Positions 50,343 through 61,638 of a stretch of 64,000 bases of DNA are shown here, one piece after another. Source of the DNA: Sipunculus nudus. Taxonomy: Eukaryota > Annelida > Sipuncula > Golfingiida > Sipunculidae. The stretch is from NCBI GenBank assembly GCA_026874595.1, contig CM049306.1, positions 35,170,019 through 35,234,018 of the forward strand, in the 5' to 3' direction. The position numbers and the translations under genes are program-made. The notes under the pieces are model-generated. The model saw nothing but the letters and a program-made list of their open reading frames with translations. It was not told the origin of the DNA and did no database searches. Each line of letters starts with the position of its first letter. The first letter of the stretch is position 1.

Positions 50343-53300
50343 AACAAGGGACCTATGGGTCACGGCGCTCAGCTGATCATGATTGAACTATAAATGTATC
50401 ACCATTGTGATACTATATTTAGTCGACAAACCTTATGAATATCACGGACCTATTAGGCTATTATAAAGGAATATAATGTAATATGTGAGTAAATCATGTA
50501 TGAAATTACCTGACTGATGGATTAATATGGAGTAAATATACTGGTTTATTTTTTATTTATTTGGGAGCTGTTGAAAATAGCAATATATTTGAGCAAATAT
50601 GAATGCAATGACAGTACACTAAGCCGTGGTAGAATAATGATAAGGCTATTTGTTGAAGGATCTATAGTGTATGGAAGTCCGCAAGATTTCAATTTGACAT
50701 ATATAATGTTATTATTAACTATGCTGAAGAGTGGATTTATGAATTGTGACTGTATGACATGATATCTCTTAGGTCTTGACAAGGTACATTATATTGATGC
50801 CCACCACATCTACATATTGACATAATTTCTGGCACGTACATAGGCAACAAACAGTTATACAATATATAAAAATATGAATATATCTGATTCAACTTGTTCT
50901 CGTTTACTGAGGCTGACATTGGGATGGGGTTCGGAGAAGGAAACAGTGTGGGCAGCAAGGAGGGTTGGATGTAGAGAGAAAAGGAGATAGAGAGAGAGGG
51001 AGGGAGCATTCAATAGTACTTAAACACCTGGAAGGTTAAAATCTAAAATATTATGAAATGTAGATAAAGTCTGAGAGAAAGAGGTAATCTGGGCTATGGT
51101 TGGTTGATATGATTGAAGAAATTGTTGCAAATAATATTTTAAGATCTGACCTTGCGTTTTCATTGGATACCTTTTTGACAGGCTGTTGACAGTTCAACAT
51201 TTTACACATTTGTCTAATGAGATCCAATTTTTTTAATTTAAACTTTAATTAAACTGTTTTTTCTATTTTATGATATGTATACAGTTGCTATAAAATCCCC
51301 ACTCCACAGGCGGAAGGACTTGATGGAGGGGGGGGGGGGGGTTACGATGGGAGTTACAACGCCTCTGTCTCTCTGTATATATTTTCTTCAAATTATTAAA
51401 TTTTATGCTATAGCAATAGCACTATTGTTGACAGTGCGAAGGAGCAAGGACTTAGTGGGGTGGGGGAAGGGGATGGTGGGAGTTACAATACCCTTGCATA
51501 TATGTACAGGATATGAAATTTAATTAATCAGAGCTTACAGGAAAAAAAAGTTTATTCATAATTATTAAATATTTAAAACAGGCAAGAAAGCTAGAGAAAC
51601 AAAGCAAATAATTTTAATTCCCATTCTTCTGAGCCAGGAAATTATGAACAATTTTTACATAAATTCCCTTTTTTATAACATCATTTTTTTCCAGGTTTGA
51701 AAATGTAACTATACATTTAGAGTATAACATATATATGTGAATATTTCAGTTGATTCACATTTCTTAATTGCATCAACATATATATCTAATAAATTAGGTT
51801 TATAGTACCTGTCAACATAATGGGGTGGAGGGAGGAAGGGAGGCATAGGGGTGAGAGAGAGAGAAAGAGAGAGAGAGAAAGAGAGCTAGAAAGAGAAAGG
51901 GAAAGAGAGAGAGAGGAGAAAGGCTCCCTGGTAATTACTGCCTGACCCAGCCTGACCCAGACACTCACAGAAGCAGTAGGCAAGGAGTGAAGGTGTTATG
52001 TAACAGCCTGGAACACTGTTAACCAATGACTTGATGTAAACATTCAAGACATGGTGCTATAAATATGGGTCACTGTGCTCAGCTGAAGTTGGCCTTGAAG
52101 GTAAAAATCTAAAATAATAATGGAGATCAAGTCTAAGATGAAAAGGTAATATATGCCATGGCTGGTTGACATGATTGGTTTGTATTGATGAGTGAGAAAT
52201 TGTTGCAAATAATATTTTGTGACCAAACCATGCATTCTCTAATGTCAAAATTGAAGCATGTGAGCAGTTTGTGAACATAAGATGTATATTATTACCATGA
52301 TCATTGGCTGGCTTTTTGATAGTTTGTTGACAGTTCAGTAGTTTACACATTTGCTCAATTGGATCTATTTTACATAATATATATTATTAAATATATGTAT
52401 TTTTATTTTATAAAATGTATACAGTTGAAATATAAATGATGTCTCCAGTCCCCAGATGCAAAAACCTGGTGGTGGTGGTGGGGGGGGGGGGGGGGGGGGC
52501 GGGGGGAGGTCTGGAATGATGGGAGTTACAACATCTCTGTATTAACATAGTGTATATACATATAGGATTTCCACTTAATTCAACAATACTTACAGGATTA
52601 AATAGTCCATTCACAATTACATAATATTTAAAAAAGGACAGACAGACTGTCAGACAAACAAAAGCTGATAATATATTTTAATATTTTAAAGTTTTTCATC
52701 TGCAATATTACACATCTGAATACATAAGTTGCTTTCAAATTTCAGACTTTAATTGCTTAAATCCATACACATACAGCATATGTAAGTTATTTCAACAGTG
52801 CTTAAAGGAAAAATTTCATAATTAGTATATATATTTAATGATAATTGAGAGATGATGGACAGACAAGAGCTGATCACTTTATGTTCCATTCTCCTGGGGC
52901 AAGAATATGTTTCAATATTAGATCTTAATTTTTTCTAATCCAATTATCTTTCAAATTGAAAAAAATGTACACATTTGCAAAAATAACTAATGTCCCAGTG
53001 CACAGGTGACGGTGAGGTGCTAAGGATCAATGACAGTCGGGGGGGGGGGGGGGGGGGGAAGAGATGAGATTAACAACACTTTTGCATAAACATTCAGGGC
53101 AAACAAAGCCTGATCTCCAATTCTGCTGAGGCTCGAAAATAATGAACACATGTTTGTATTAGATCCTCATTTTTTTATTTTAAGTTTAATTTGTATACAT
53201 TTCCAATATAACATATATTTCTGAATATAAACGTTGATTCATAATTCTAAATTGCATCATCATAAATCTCAATCTTGTCATGTAACACCACATCATGCAT

Positions 53301-54900
53301 ACAAATGTATATTTATATATTCATGGGGGGGGGGGGGGGAGGGGGTGTGATATGAGAACAATTGTACACCTGTCACAGCAGGGGATCTCCCCCAGTGACT
53401 GAAACAAATCAGGAACCCTGGCATAGCTGACTTCCAGTGACCTGGAGTGGCCTACCTGCATCTGGAACAAAGCAAGTGACTACAATAGACCCTAAAGATA
53501 AAATTCAATAACTAGCCTAATTTTCAACCTTTTAGTTTCAAATTTCAGATTTAAACACATTAAATACTTATGTTTACATTCTGAGAAAATTAAATCAACA
53601 GTACTCACAGGGAAAAAATGTGCCATGGTCAAAGTTGGGTAAAATTTCAGGTACTGAATTTATGTTTATGCTAATAACTTATAAAATTTACAAAATACAG
53701 ATCTAATTTTGGGTATACAATTGAATCTTAATTAAACAAAGTTATATACTTAAAAAAAATTCTCTAGCTTCAATAATTTTCATGAAACCTGAGTAAATAT
53801 TTTTCCTGATTTTTTACAAAGTCAATTTTGTTTGGGCACATAACTTAAAACAATTACGCAATATTGACATCATTTCTGGCATGTGCATAGCGAATGTATA
53901 GAAAAATATGTATATTATATATGATCAAAGTCAGATCAGTGGTTTTGATACTAGGCAGTCCTGAAGTGTAACAAAGGGTTTTTAATGAAAAAATGAAGTT
54001 TTTCATTAATATCTCGAAGGAATTAAGTTCTGGTGACCAAATTCTTGGCATGGTAGGGGATTTTGGAGACATCTTACTGTATGCCTAATTTAAGGAACTT
54101 AGAGCTGAAGCAGGGGAGCTGAGCTCTAGCAAACTGCATAACACTAGGTTGATGTAAACAATATGTGACATGGTGCTTGAAAACTTGAATAAAATCTACA
54201 GTTTTTGATCAACTGGTTTCAAATTTTAAATGTTAACAGTTGAAATGCTAACAAAAACATGCTTTGAAAATTAAATCCACAACAGTTACAGGAAAAAAAC
54301 GTGCCATGGTCAAAGTTGGGCAAAGTTTAATTTTTTATTTTTGCTAATATTTCAAAAAATTTTTAAGATTTTGATCAAATTTTGGGTATACAATTTAATT
54401 TAGAATAATAAAAGTTATATTACTGGAAAAAAAGTGCTTAGCTTTAACAAGTTTTGTGTTAAGTGATCAAATTTTTTTCCTGATTATTTACAAAATGCAT
54501 TATGTTTGGGCCCATAACTTTTTTAAATTATATAATACAGACCCAATTTCTGGCATGTACATAGGAACCATATAGAGGATTATTTATGGTAAATATGAGG
54601 AAAAACAGATGAGTGGTTTTGATATTAGGCAGTCCTGAAGTGTGAAAATAGGATTTTAATCAAAAATTGAGGTTTTTCCTTAATTTCTCAAAGGAACGAA
54701 GTCGCAAAGACCCAGTTTTCGGCTTGGTAGGAGATCTTAGGGACATCTAACATTATGCTGAATTTTGGATTCCTAGGTCTTACGGTTTCAAAACGTGCCA
54801 CATCTACGGACGGACGGACGGACGGACGGACGGACAGACGGACGGACGACGGACAATGGACCACGACTATAGCTCAGATGACTTATAGTCAGCTGAGCTA
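50343..54900 (+). mobile_element. family D element inside family B
   Basis: The left end is AACAAGGGACCTATGGGTCA then CGGCGCTCAGCTGA. The right end is CGGACGGACGGACGGACGGA then AGCTCAGATGACttataGTCAGCTGAGCTA. The right 1.3 kb matches D' at 41830-43139. The left 3 kb is different from D' and contains direct repeats ~1.06 kb apart (51035-51300 against 52097-52460) and four G-runs of 14-20 bases. A remnant left end (ATGGGTCACTGTGCTCAGCT) at about 52066 suggests that one D copy is embedded in or fused to another. Confidence 0.75.
51035..52460 (+). repeat. direct repeats ~1.06 kb apart inside D
   Basis: Blocks GAAATTGTTGCAAATAATAT, TGTTGACAGTTCA..A.TTTACACATTTG and ATGTATACAGTTG occur in the same order at 51035-51300 and 52097-52440, each followed by a G-run and GGGAGTTACAAC. 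Weaker copies of the G-run module follow at 53039 and 53325. An AG-rich stretch at 51855-51920 lies between. Confidence 0.7.
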
Positions 54901-57051
54901 ATAAAAAATCAGAAATTGCAGGTGGCGCCCCCAAACTTGTGCAGCAGTTACAGACCATCAGTCCCTATGATCATAGTAAGTATTGTGAAAATCCATCCAA
55001 TGGTTCCTGAGAAATAAGCTTCTTAATGTTTTTTCTATAATCAGCTCTAAAACGTAGAAAAATAGGTCAAGGTCACCCATCTTCGAACTTGACCGAGATT
55101 TTGTCAATATACATCTTCACAGAAAAAATAAAATTCTTATGGTGAATCCTTTTCGAGATATCCCGCTCACAAGCCCAAAGTTGAAAAATCCGATAAAAAT
55201 TCATTTAAAATCAGAAATTGTAGGTGGCGCCACCAAACTTGTATAGCAGGTACAGACTATCAGTCCCAATAATCATAGTAAGTTTTGTGAAAATCCACCA
55301 AATGGTTTCTGAGTAATAAGCATCTAAGTGTTTTTCTATAATCAGCTCTAAAATGTAGAAAAATAGGTCAAGGTCACCCATCTTCCAACTTGACCGAGAT
55401 TTTATCGATATACATCTTTACCGAGGAAATAAAATTCTGATGGTGAATCCTTTTCAAGATATCCCGCTCACAAGGTAAAAGTTAACGGACGCCGGACGGA
55501 CGGACAGACGGACGGACCGACCGACGGACAGCTTGGGTGACGACAATAGCCCATCAGCCTAGGGGCTGAGGGCTAAAAAATTGATACAAAAGCTGAAGTA
55601 TCTGAACAACTAATGCAGAGATCACCATGATTCTTTGCATGGATATTGATTATGGAGTGTTTCATCAGTTTCTGCAGACTGGTGGTGCCACCTATATTTT
55701 ATTCAATTTTTTCAAATTTTTTTCTCTTTTTTTGAGACCTTTAAGGATGCTGTCATCTGTTTACATGGCATAAATTGTAACAACTGGGCCTAGAATCTTC
55801 ATTCTTGTCATGCAAGGAGGCTCATGAAAAGTGTCTGTGGAAACCTGAAATTAGGTCTCTGTTACCCATATCCTTCAAGCTATAGGACTCCGAAGTATCC
55901 CTCAGAATAATGGAAAATTTGATACAAAAGCTGAAGTATCTGAACAACTTATGCAGAGATCACCATGATTCTTTGCATGCATATTGACCATTAAGTCTTT
56001 TTATTAGTTTCTGCAGACTGATGGAGCCACCTGTATTTTTTACACATATTTTCTCTATTTTGAGATATATAAATACAGACACAATCTTGGCCTGTTGGTT
56101 TATCTGTTTGATGCTTCAGTTGAATGGGTATATACTACCATTCAGATGATAAAATTTCCTTTTGCGAATCTCTTCCCAGTCAGCTGAGCGTCATGACCCA
56201 TGGGTCACTTGTTTATACCAGGCACAGAAATATGAAAGCTCTATAAGTAAAGTTGACAGTTGTGAAAACTGGGCACAAAATTTAATCAGAAGCATTAAAG
56301 AGGTATTAAAATACCCCATTTATACTCCTGTACAAATTGCCTTAAAGATAATCTACATGAGAACATCTAATGTGAAAACAAAACATGAAATAGGAATCAT
56401 AAAGTCTTAAACCTTTTTCTTGAACCCCTACTCTTGTGGTTTTGTTAGTAAACTAATGTCAGCTTTTCTGTATTAATGAGAATTTTATCTGTCTACTCTT
56501 CTCTGCACCTCTCTCTGACCAATCCACCACGACCTTTATAGGTTTGTACCTCTCCTCCCTATGGTTTTTTTGTCTCCTTAATACAGAAAACGCTCACATT
56601 TATGGTTTACGTAATAAAATCCCAAAATCACTCCCCCCTTCTTGTCTCCCATGAAAATATGATAACAACTGTAAGTATGACGAAAGTGAGGCAGATGTTG
56701 GCTATAACAGTCCATTAAGGTGAATTTTTCACGTTTATGGTTAACATAATAAAACTGATGATGTACTATTAATTATGACATGCAACTTGCAACATCCATG
56801 TCTCAGTTTGTATCCAAAATGGCAGCCCAATGAGTGGTTTCAAAATTCTGTGAGGTCAGAGTTTTAAGATGGCACAGAAATATGAGAGTACTCTGAGGAC
56901 AGTGTCAAGGTGATAATTTGTCTGCAGCTTGAGCTGGGTGGCCATTAGACCGGTATCTTCTGAGTAGAAGCCGGAGGAAATTATAGTAGAATTTTAGTAC
57001 CCATGCACTTTAAAAATTAACCTACTTAAAATAAGGAAATAAACCTTAAAA

Positions 57052-58775
57052 CTAGATGTGTCTGAATGAAACGAATGCCCTCGCCTTGGGCAAATTAGAA
57101 ACATTTGTAAAATTTTGAAAATTTTTTTAAGTTCAGGAGGTGTTGTATGGTCAAAAGTAGGTCAACAAGGGCAAAATGCAAACTCGATCTGTAACGGGTC
57201 ATTATCAAGCAACACACCAAAAATCATGCCAGTATATGCAGGCATTGTGAAAAAAAGTCCATACACGTGCATTTTCCATAAAAATTTCTGTCTTTCATGA
57301 AATTTTCTATGTTTAGGAGCCGTAAAACAATCAAAAGTAGGTCAACCGGGATGAAACACGAACTCGATCTGTAACTGTCATTATCTGCCCACACATAAAA
57401 AATCAGGGTGGTTTCTGCAGGCACTGAGGAAAAAAAGTCAGTACATATGCATTTGTTATGAAAATTTATATTTTTCATGAAACTTTCTATGTTCAGGAGC
57501 AGTCAAACGGTCAAAAATAGGTCAACTGGGACAAAACGTGAACTTGATCTGTAACTGGTCATTATCTGCCGACACACCAAAAATCAGGCCAATATCTGCA
57601 GGTATTGTGAAGAAAAGTCTATACAAGTGTATTTGTCATGAAAATTTATATTTTACATGAAATTTTCTATGTTCAGGGGCCGTAAAACAGTCAAAAGTAG
57701 GTCAACCAGGACGAAATGCGAACTCAATCTGTAACTGGTCAATATCTGGCCACACACCAAAAATCAGGCCAATATCTGCAGGCATTGCGAAAAAAAGTCA
57801 GTACATGTGTATTTGTCATGATATTATATATTTTTCATGAAATTTTCTATGTTCAGGAGCCGTAAAACGGTCAAAAATAGGTCAACCAGGACGAAACGCG
57901 AACTCGATCTGTAACTGGTCATTATCTGCCCACACACAAAAAATCAGGCCAATATCTGCAGGCATTGCGAAAAAAAGTCTGTACATGTGTATCTTTCATG
58001 AATATTTCTATTTTTCATGAAATTTTCTATGTTTGTACAACGGTCAAAAGTAGGTCAACCGGGACGAAACGCAAACTCGATCTGTAACTGGTCTATATTT
58101 GCCCACACACCAAAAATCAGGCCAATATCTGCAGGCATTGGGAAAAAAGTCATGTGTATCTGTCATGAATATTTCTATTTTTCATGAAATTTTCTAAGTT
58201 TAGGAGCCGTAAAACAGTCAAAAGTAGGTCAACCGGGACGAAACGCGAACTCGATCTGTAACTGGTCTATATCTGTCCACACACCAAAAATCAGGCCAAT
58301 ATCTGCAGGCACTGCAAAAAAAAGTCCGTACATGTGTATTTGTCATGAAATTTCATATTTTTCATGAAATTTTCTATGTTCAGGAGCCGTAAAACAGTCA
58401 AAAGTAGGTCAACCAGGACGAAACGCAAACTCGAGCTGTAATTGGTCTATATCTGCTCACACACCAAAAATCAGGCCAAAATCTGCAGGCATTGCAAAAA
58501 AAAGTCCGTACATGTGTATCTGTCATGAATATTTCTTTTTTTCATGAAATTTTCTAAGTTTAGGAGCCGAAAAACGGTCAAAAGTACGTCAACCGGGACG
58601 AAACGCGAACTCGATCTGTAACTGGTCTATATCTGCCCACACACCAAAAATTAGGCCAATATCTGCAGGCATTGCGAAAAAAAGTCCGTACAACTGTTTG
58701 ATTTCGGAAGGACGGAAGGACGGAATGACGGACATGGATAAAACTATATGCCCCGGCCACTTTGTGGCGGGGCAT
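57052..58775 (+). mobile_element. family A element, copy 3 (nine monomers)
   Basis: The left end is CTAGATGTGTCTGAATGAAA then GAATGCCCTCGCCTTGGGCA. Nine monomers follow with a strict 180-bp period through the middle (TTTTCTATGTTCAGGAGC begins at about 57304, 57484, 57664, 57844). One monomer (from 58021) is shorter. The right end is GGAAGGACGGAAGGACGG, then ATGCCCCGGCCACTTTGTGG and CGGGGCAT. It is uninterrupted and in the same orientation as the other two A copies. Confidence 0.85.
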
Positions 58776-58822
58776 AAAAAAAGATATCTTGGGAGTTAGA
58801 TAAGGTCTAATTTCTTGAGAGC

Positions 58823-58988
58823 TATAAGATATCTTTTCTTATTTTAAAGAATATTTAGTTTCTTATTTCAAGGAATATTTACTCAAGTTTCTTATTTCAA
58901 GATATATTTACTTGATTTAGTTTCTTATTTCAAGGAATATTTACATGATTAAGTTACTTATTTCAAAGAATATTTACTTGATTAAGAC
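58823..58988. repeat. ~35-bp tandem repeat, ~5 copies
   Basis: Units of AGTTTCTTATTTCAAGGAATATTTACTTGATTA type recur every 34-36 bp directly after the right end of family A copy 3. Confidence 0.85.
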
Positions 58989-59120
58989 AGACCAGATGTA
59001 TACCTGCATGAGGACTCAATCTTTGTTTTAACTGGTCAATTTTTGGAATGTTTACAATGACATCATTCAATCAGAAGCTGTCAACTGAAACATTTGACCA
59101 CTGACCTTAATGCCATGCAT

Positions 59121-59288
59121 AATTAGAGCTGATATGTTGTTAAATTTAGAATGATTCCTCATATTTTGAAATAATTCTGTTTCTTAAATAATGGGTAATG
59201 CCATAATTGGAGCTGATATATTGTTAAATGTAGAATGATTTCTCATATTTGAAATAAATCTGTTTCTTATATAATGTGTAAGGTAGGT
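59121..59288. repeat. ~86-bp tandem duplication
   Basis: Two copies of ATTAGAGCTGATATGTTGTT, AATGATTCCTCATATTT and TCTGTTTCTTAAATAATG blocks lie 86 bp apart. Confidence 0.85.
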
Positions 59289-59919
59289 GTTTATTTCCCT
59301 TGTTGAAAATGAGGCCAATTAATCTTCAAAACTCTGTTACATCCCCCATCCCCCAGAAATGTAACAAATAAAAAAGATGAGGACACAAGGTGAGGGAATG
59401 GACTATAATCGCAGAACAACTTTAACTGTTGTAAGTTCAAGTGCTGTGGGCGACAAGGAATGAATTCTCTGAATATTCACTTTGGTGCTGCATTACTGCC
59501 ATCTGATGATAATTCAATAAAAGCCAATAAGACAAGATTCTAAGGTAGTGGACTATCTTTCATTTTGTGTTAACAAGTTAATAAACTGAATTATAAATTG
59601 TTTATATAGAAACAGGGGATCATACACCTGCACTGCAAAAAGCCTACAATCTCCTGTACAAATAGCCCAATTCTGCAGTGATATCTCCATGCATGATCAA
59701 TGGGTATTACTTTTATATTTAAAAAGAATCCCATTTATTAATTATGATAATAGTTGTATTATTTCAGATTATCTGTTTCAGAAATGCGCAGGCCTGTACC
59801 CAGTGACCTTGGTAGTTCTTGTTTATAAAGTAAATACTGAAAATTTGCCAATAATTTACATGAGGCTTTAAAGTTTTTGTCTTGTCACAAAGAAAAATTG
59901 TCCATGGGAAAATATTGGG

Positions 59920-59995
59920 CCGATCCAGGATTTGAACCCATAACGGTGGCGCACAAGTCCGGCGTACCAACCGCTTCGCTAGAAAAGCAAGCTAG
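59920..59995 (-). mobile_element. tRNA-like SINE head
   Basis: On the minus strand TCTAGCGAAGCGGTTGGTAC (A-box-like) is followed by GGTTCAAATCC (perfect B-box type) about 30 bases later. The anticodon arm does not fold, so this is a SINE or tRNA pseudogene. It is a different head from the SINE copies at 3447, 26878 and 27742. Confidence 0.5.
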
Positions 59996-60002
59996 TTTTT
60001 TT

Positions 60003-60358
60003 AAATTAAATAATACTGACTTAATTTCTGGCAGGTACATAGGAACTATATAGAGGAATATTTATGGTAAATATGAAGAAAACCAGATGAGTGGTTTTGA
60101 TATTAGGCAGTCCTGAAGTGTGAAAATAGATTTCTAATAAAAAATTGAGGTTTTTCCTTAATATCTCGAAGGAACGAAGTCCTATTGACCCAATTTTCGG
60201 CATGGTAGGAGATTTTGGGGACATCTAACTGTATGCTGAATTTCAGATTCGTAGGTCCAATGGTGTCGAAACGTGCCAGTCTTACAGAAGGACAGACGGA
60301 CGGACGACAGACAATGGACCACGACTACAGCTCAGATGACTTATAGTCAGCTGAGCTA
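60003..60358 (+). mobile_element. right-end fragment of family D
   Basis: This matches the last ~350 bp of D and D' (GGTACATAGGAACTATATAG, GAGTGGTTTTGATATTAGGC, GAACGAAGTCCTATTGACCC). It ends with GACGGACGGACGACAG and the hairpin AGCTCAGATGACttataGTCAGCTGAGCTA. The left end is missing. Confidence 0.8.
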
Positions 60359-60772
60359 AAAACTGGTTGTTATTTTGAGGTCACGTGGTGGCTTTATGGG
60401 GTGGTTGTAAGGCAAGGTTTACTGTAGGTTTCCTCAAATAACAGGCTTCCATGCTGACAAACACTGATGGACTTTGACAAGAATTTAACCATGAGGAGAC
60501 AATGTTTTGTTTAATAGTCAAAGATAACTTTGTTAAAATCCATAATATTTCTAGTCAGTTGTCATGGCAACATTAAAAGTCAATGGAAAGATGAACGCTG
60601 CCAATACCACAACATATCCCTCATTAGACAGGTGCTTTTCATCCAGGAAGTCAAAGTTGGTCCAGGATCTTAACATATACAACATTTTCTAATCAGGTAT
60701 TATATCAACAAATGATTCAATGGGCAGTCACCAACTGAGAATATATACTTTATTATTTAAACAAAGACTTAC

Positions 60773-60867
60773 CTGAAAGTTTACCATTGGCAATAAGGTT
60801 TGTTGCAACCAGTTTAATTGTACTCTGGGATGCACCTGATGACCTGATACTGGCAACGAGGCACGCT
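60773..60867 (-). CDS. WDR11: WDR11 exon (95 bp)
   Basis: The acceptor is CCTTTACAG; the first base completes an Arg codon split with the previous exon. It encodes ACLVASIRSSGASQSTIKLV and then ATNLIANGKLS, ending TCA G|GTAAGT, a consensus donor. GASQSTIKLVATNLIANGKL is close to identical in vertebrate WDR11. Confidence 0.94.
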
Positions 60868-60997
60868 CTGTAAAGGATAAAGATTATTAAAGGAACATTA
60901 TATATATATATTATATTATATATCTATATACCCATATACCCATATATCATTACCTTCAGTAGACTATAAATTCCCCCGATGCCCCAGTCTTTATATA

Positions 60998-61187
60998 GTA
61001 TTACCTTGAATATCATGTGTATCATTTTACCTTAGAATAGTTTTATAGCATAACTTGAGACAGCCTTAATATAGCATTACCTGAGATAGAATGTACATGA
61101 CTTTACCTAAGACAGTCTAAAATATAGTATTACCAGTGACAGTCAAAATACAGCATTACCTAAAGCAGTAAGTATATGAGTTTACCT
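60998..61187. repeat. 26-bp minisatellite overlapping a splice donor
   Basis: TTACC(T) cores recur at about 61001, 61027, 61053 (degenerate), 61077, 61103, 61131, 61157 and 61182, i.e. every ~26 bp. On the minus strand each is an AGGTAA donor-like core preceded by GACTGTCTTAG-like text. The last unit is the genuine exon/intron junction of the WDR11 exon 61186-61352. The unit sequence extends into the exon (ACTATATAGACTGTCTCAG), so the array appears derived from the junction itself. Confidence 0.7.
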
Positions 61188-61352
61188 GAGACAGTCTATA
61201 TAGTAACCATCATTGTCAGCATCAGTCTCTAGCAGCAGCTGTACTGCCCTGTCAGCCTGGCCCAACATCATCAGGTTCTCAGCACACTGCTTCGTGTGCT
61301 CGTACGTGGCCCGCTTGCTGTCATGTAGTGCAATGCGGTCAAGCTGGTTTTT
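61186..61352 (-). CDS. WDR11: WDR11 exon (167 bp)
   Basis: The acceptor is TTCTCTGTAG. It encodes KNQLDRIALHDSKRATYEHT, then KQCAENLMMLGQADRAVQLL and LETDADNDGYYIDCL plus AG of an Arg codon. The donor is CAG|GTAAAC. RAVQLLLET.ADN..YY is a strongly conserved helical repeat of the WDR11 solenoid. The end of the exon is shared with the 26-bp minisatellite that fills most of the following intron. Confidence 0.94.
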
Positions 61353-61638
61353 CTACAGAGAAAAAACAAAAATAGAATAAATTACTGTTCACTGGTGCAG
61401 ATGTGGTGCCTCCTTCATGTTTTATTTTTGTAATAATTTCTCCATTAAGAATATAAAAAATTTGAAACCCACATCAACAAACACAGTATTAATCATTTGC
61501 CTGAAGGTTGAAGCACTGGACCTTCAACTTGGTAACAATTTTGAACCCTGAGTGATGATGAAAGGCTACAGAATAACAAGCATCCTACACCTTCTGTAAT
61601 TTTTACCTCATACTTGAGCTGTACACAGAAATTCTCAC

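Larger units (their letters stand above)
49968..55575 (+). mobile_element. family B element inside family E
   Basis: The left end is CTAGAATATCAGCAGAAGCT then GACAAAAGCCCTCAGCC. The right end has GACGGACAGACGGACGGACC and the hairpin TAGCCCaTCAGCCtaggGGCTGAGGGCTA, followed by AAAAA. The left-end AGCCCTCAGCC is the reverse complement of the outer right hairpin arm. Core units (~230-285 bp) carry CAGGTGGCGCCACCAAACTT, AATGGTTCCTGAGAAATAAG and AGGTCAAGGTCACCCATCTTC. The element is itself interrupted at 50343-54900 by D, then resumes with AAAAAATCAGAAATTGCAGG. Confidence 0.8.
48389..56211 (-). mobile_element. family E element, host of a three-layer nest
   Basis: In its own (minus) orientation the left end is CAAGTGACCCATGGGTCATG then ACGCTCAGCTG (56211 downward). 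The right end is a GACGGACAGACAGATGG tract and a hairpin ending at 48389 (TAGCTCAGCTGACtttcaGTCAtGCTGAGCT on plus). The core is an array of ~338-bp units (starts near 48461, 48796, 49135, 49475, 49813) with CTGGACCTAGAATCTTCATT, GTCTCTGTTACCCATATCC and TTTCTGCAGACTGGTGGCG blocks. The array breaks at 49967 and resumes at 55576 in the same unit position. Confidence 0.8.
46501..60772 (-). other. WDR11: WDR11 large intron (14.3 kb)
   Basis: The bounding exons join in frame with no missing residues compared with the vertebrate protein. The intron holds the three-layer nest E/B/D (48389-56211), family A copy 3 (57052-58775), small tandem repeats (58823-58988 and 59121-59288), a tRNA-like SINE (59920-59995) and a family D right-end fragment (60003-60358). 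At 47190-47300 there is a faint family C fragment. Parts outside these (46501-47190, 47300-48388, 56212-57051) show no clear feature. Confidence 0.85.

Noticed and set aside
53380-53470. Possible captured exon in D (minus strand, TTGCTTTGTTCCAG then ATGCAG and GTAGGC)
   Set aside because: The flanking WDR11 exons already join with no missing residues, and the frame is too short to test.
57115-58690. Regular repeats considered as a CRISPR array
   Set aside because: The 180-bp units have no unique spacers, vary along their length and lie in an intron of an animal gene.
59920-59995. Functional tRNA gene on the minus strand
   Set aside because: The boxes fit, but no 5-bp anticodon stem with a 7-base loop can be formed.
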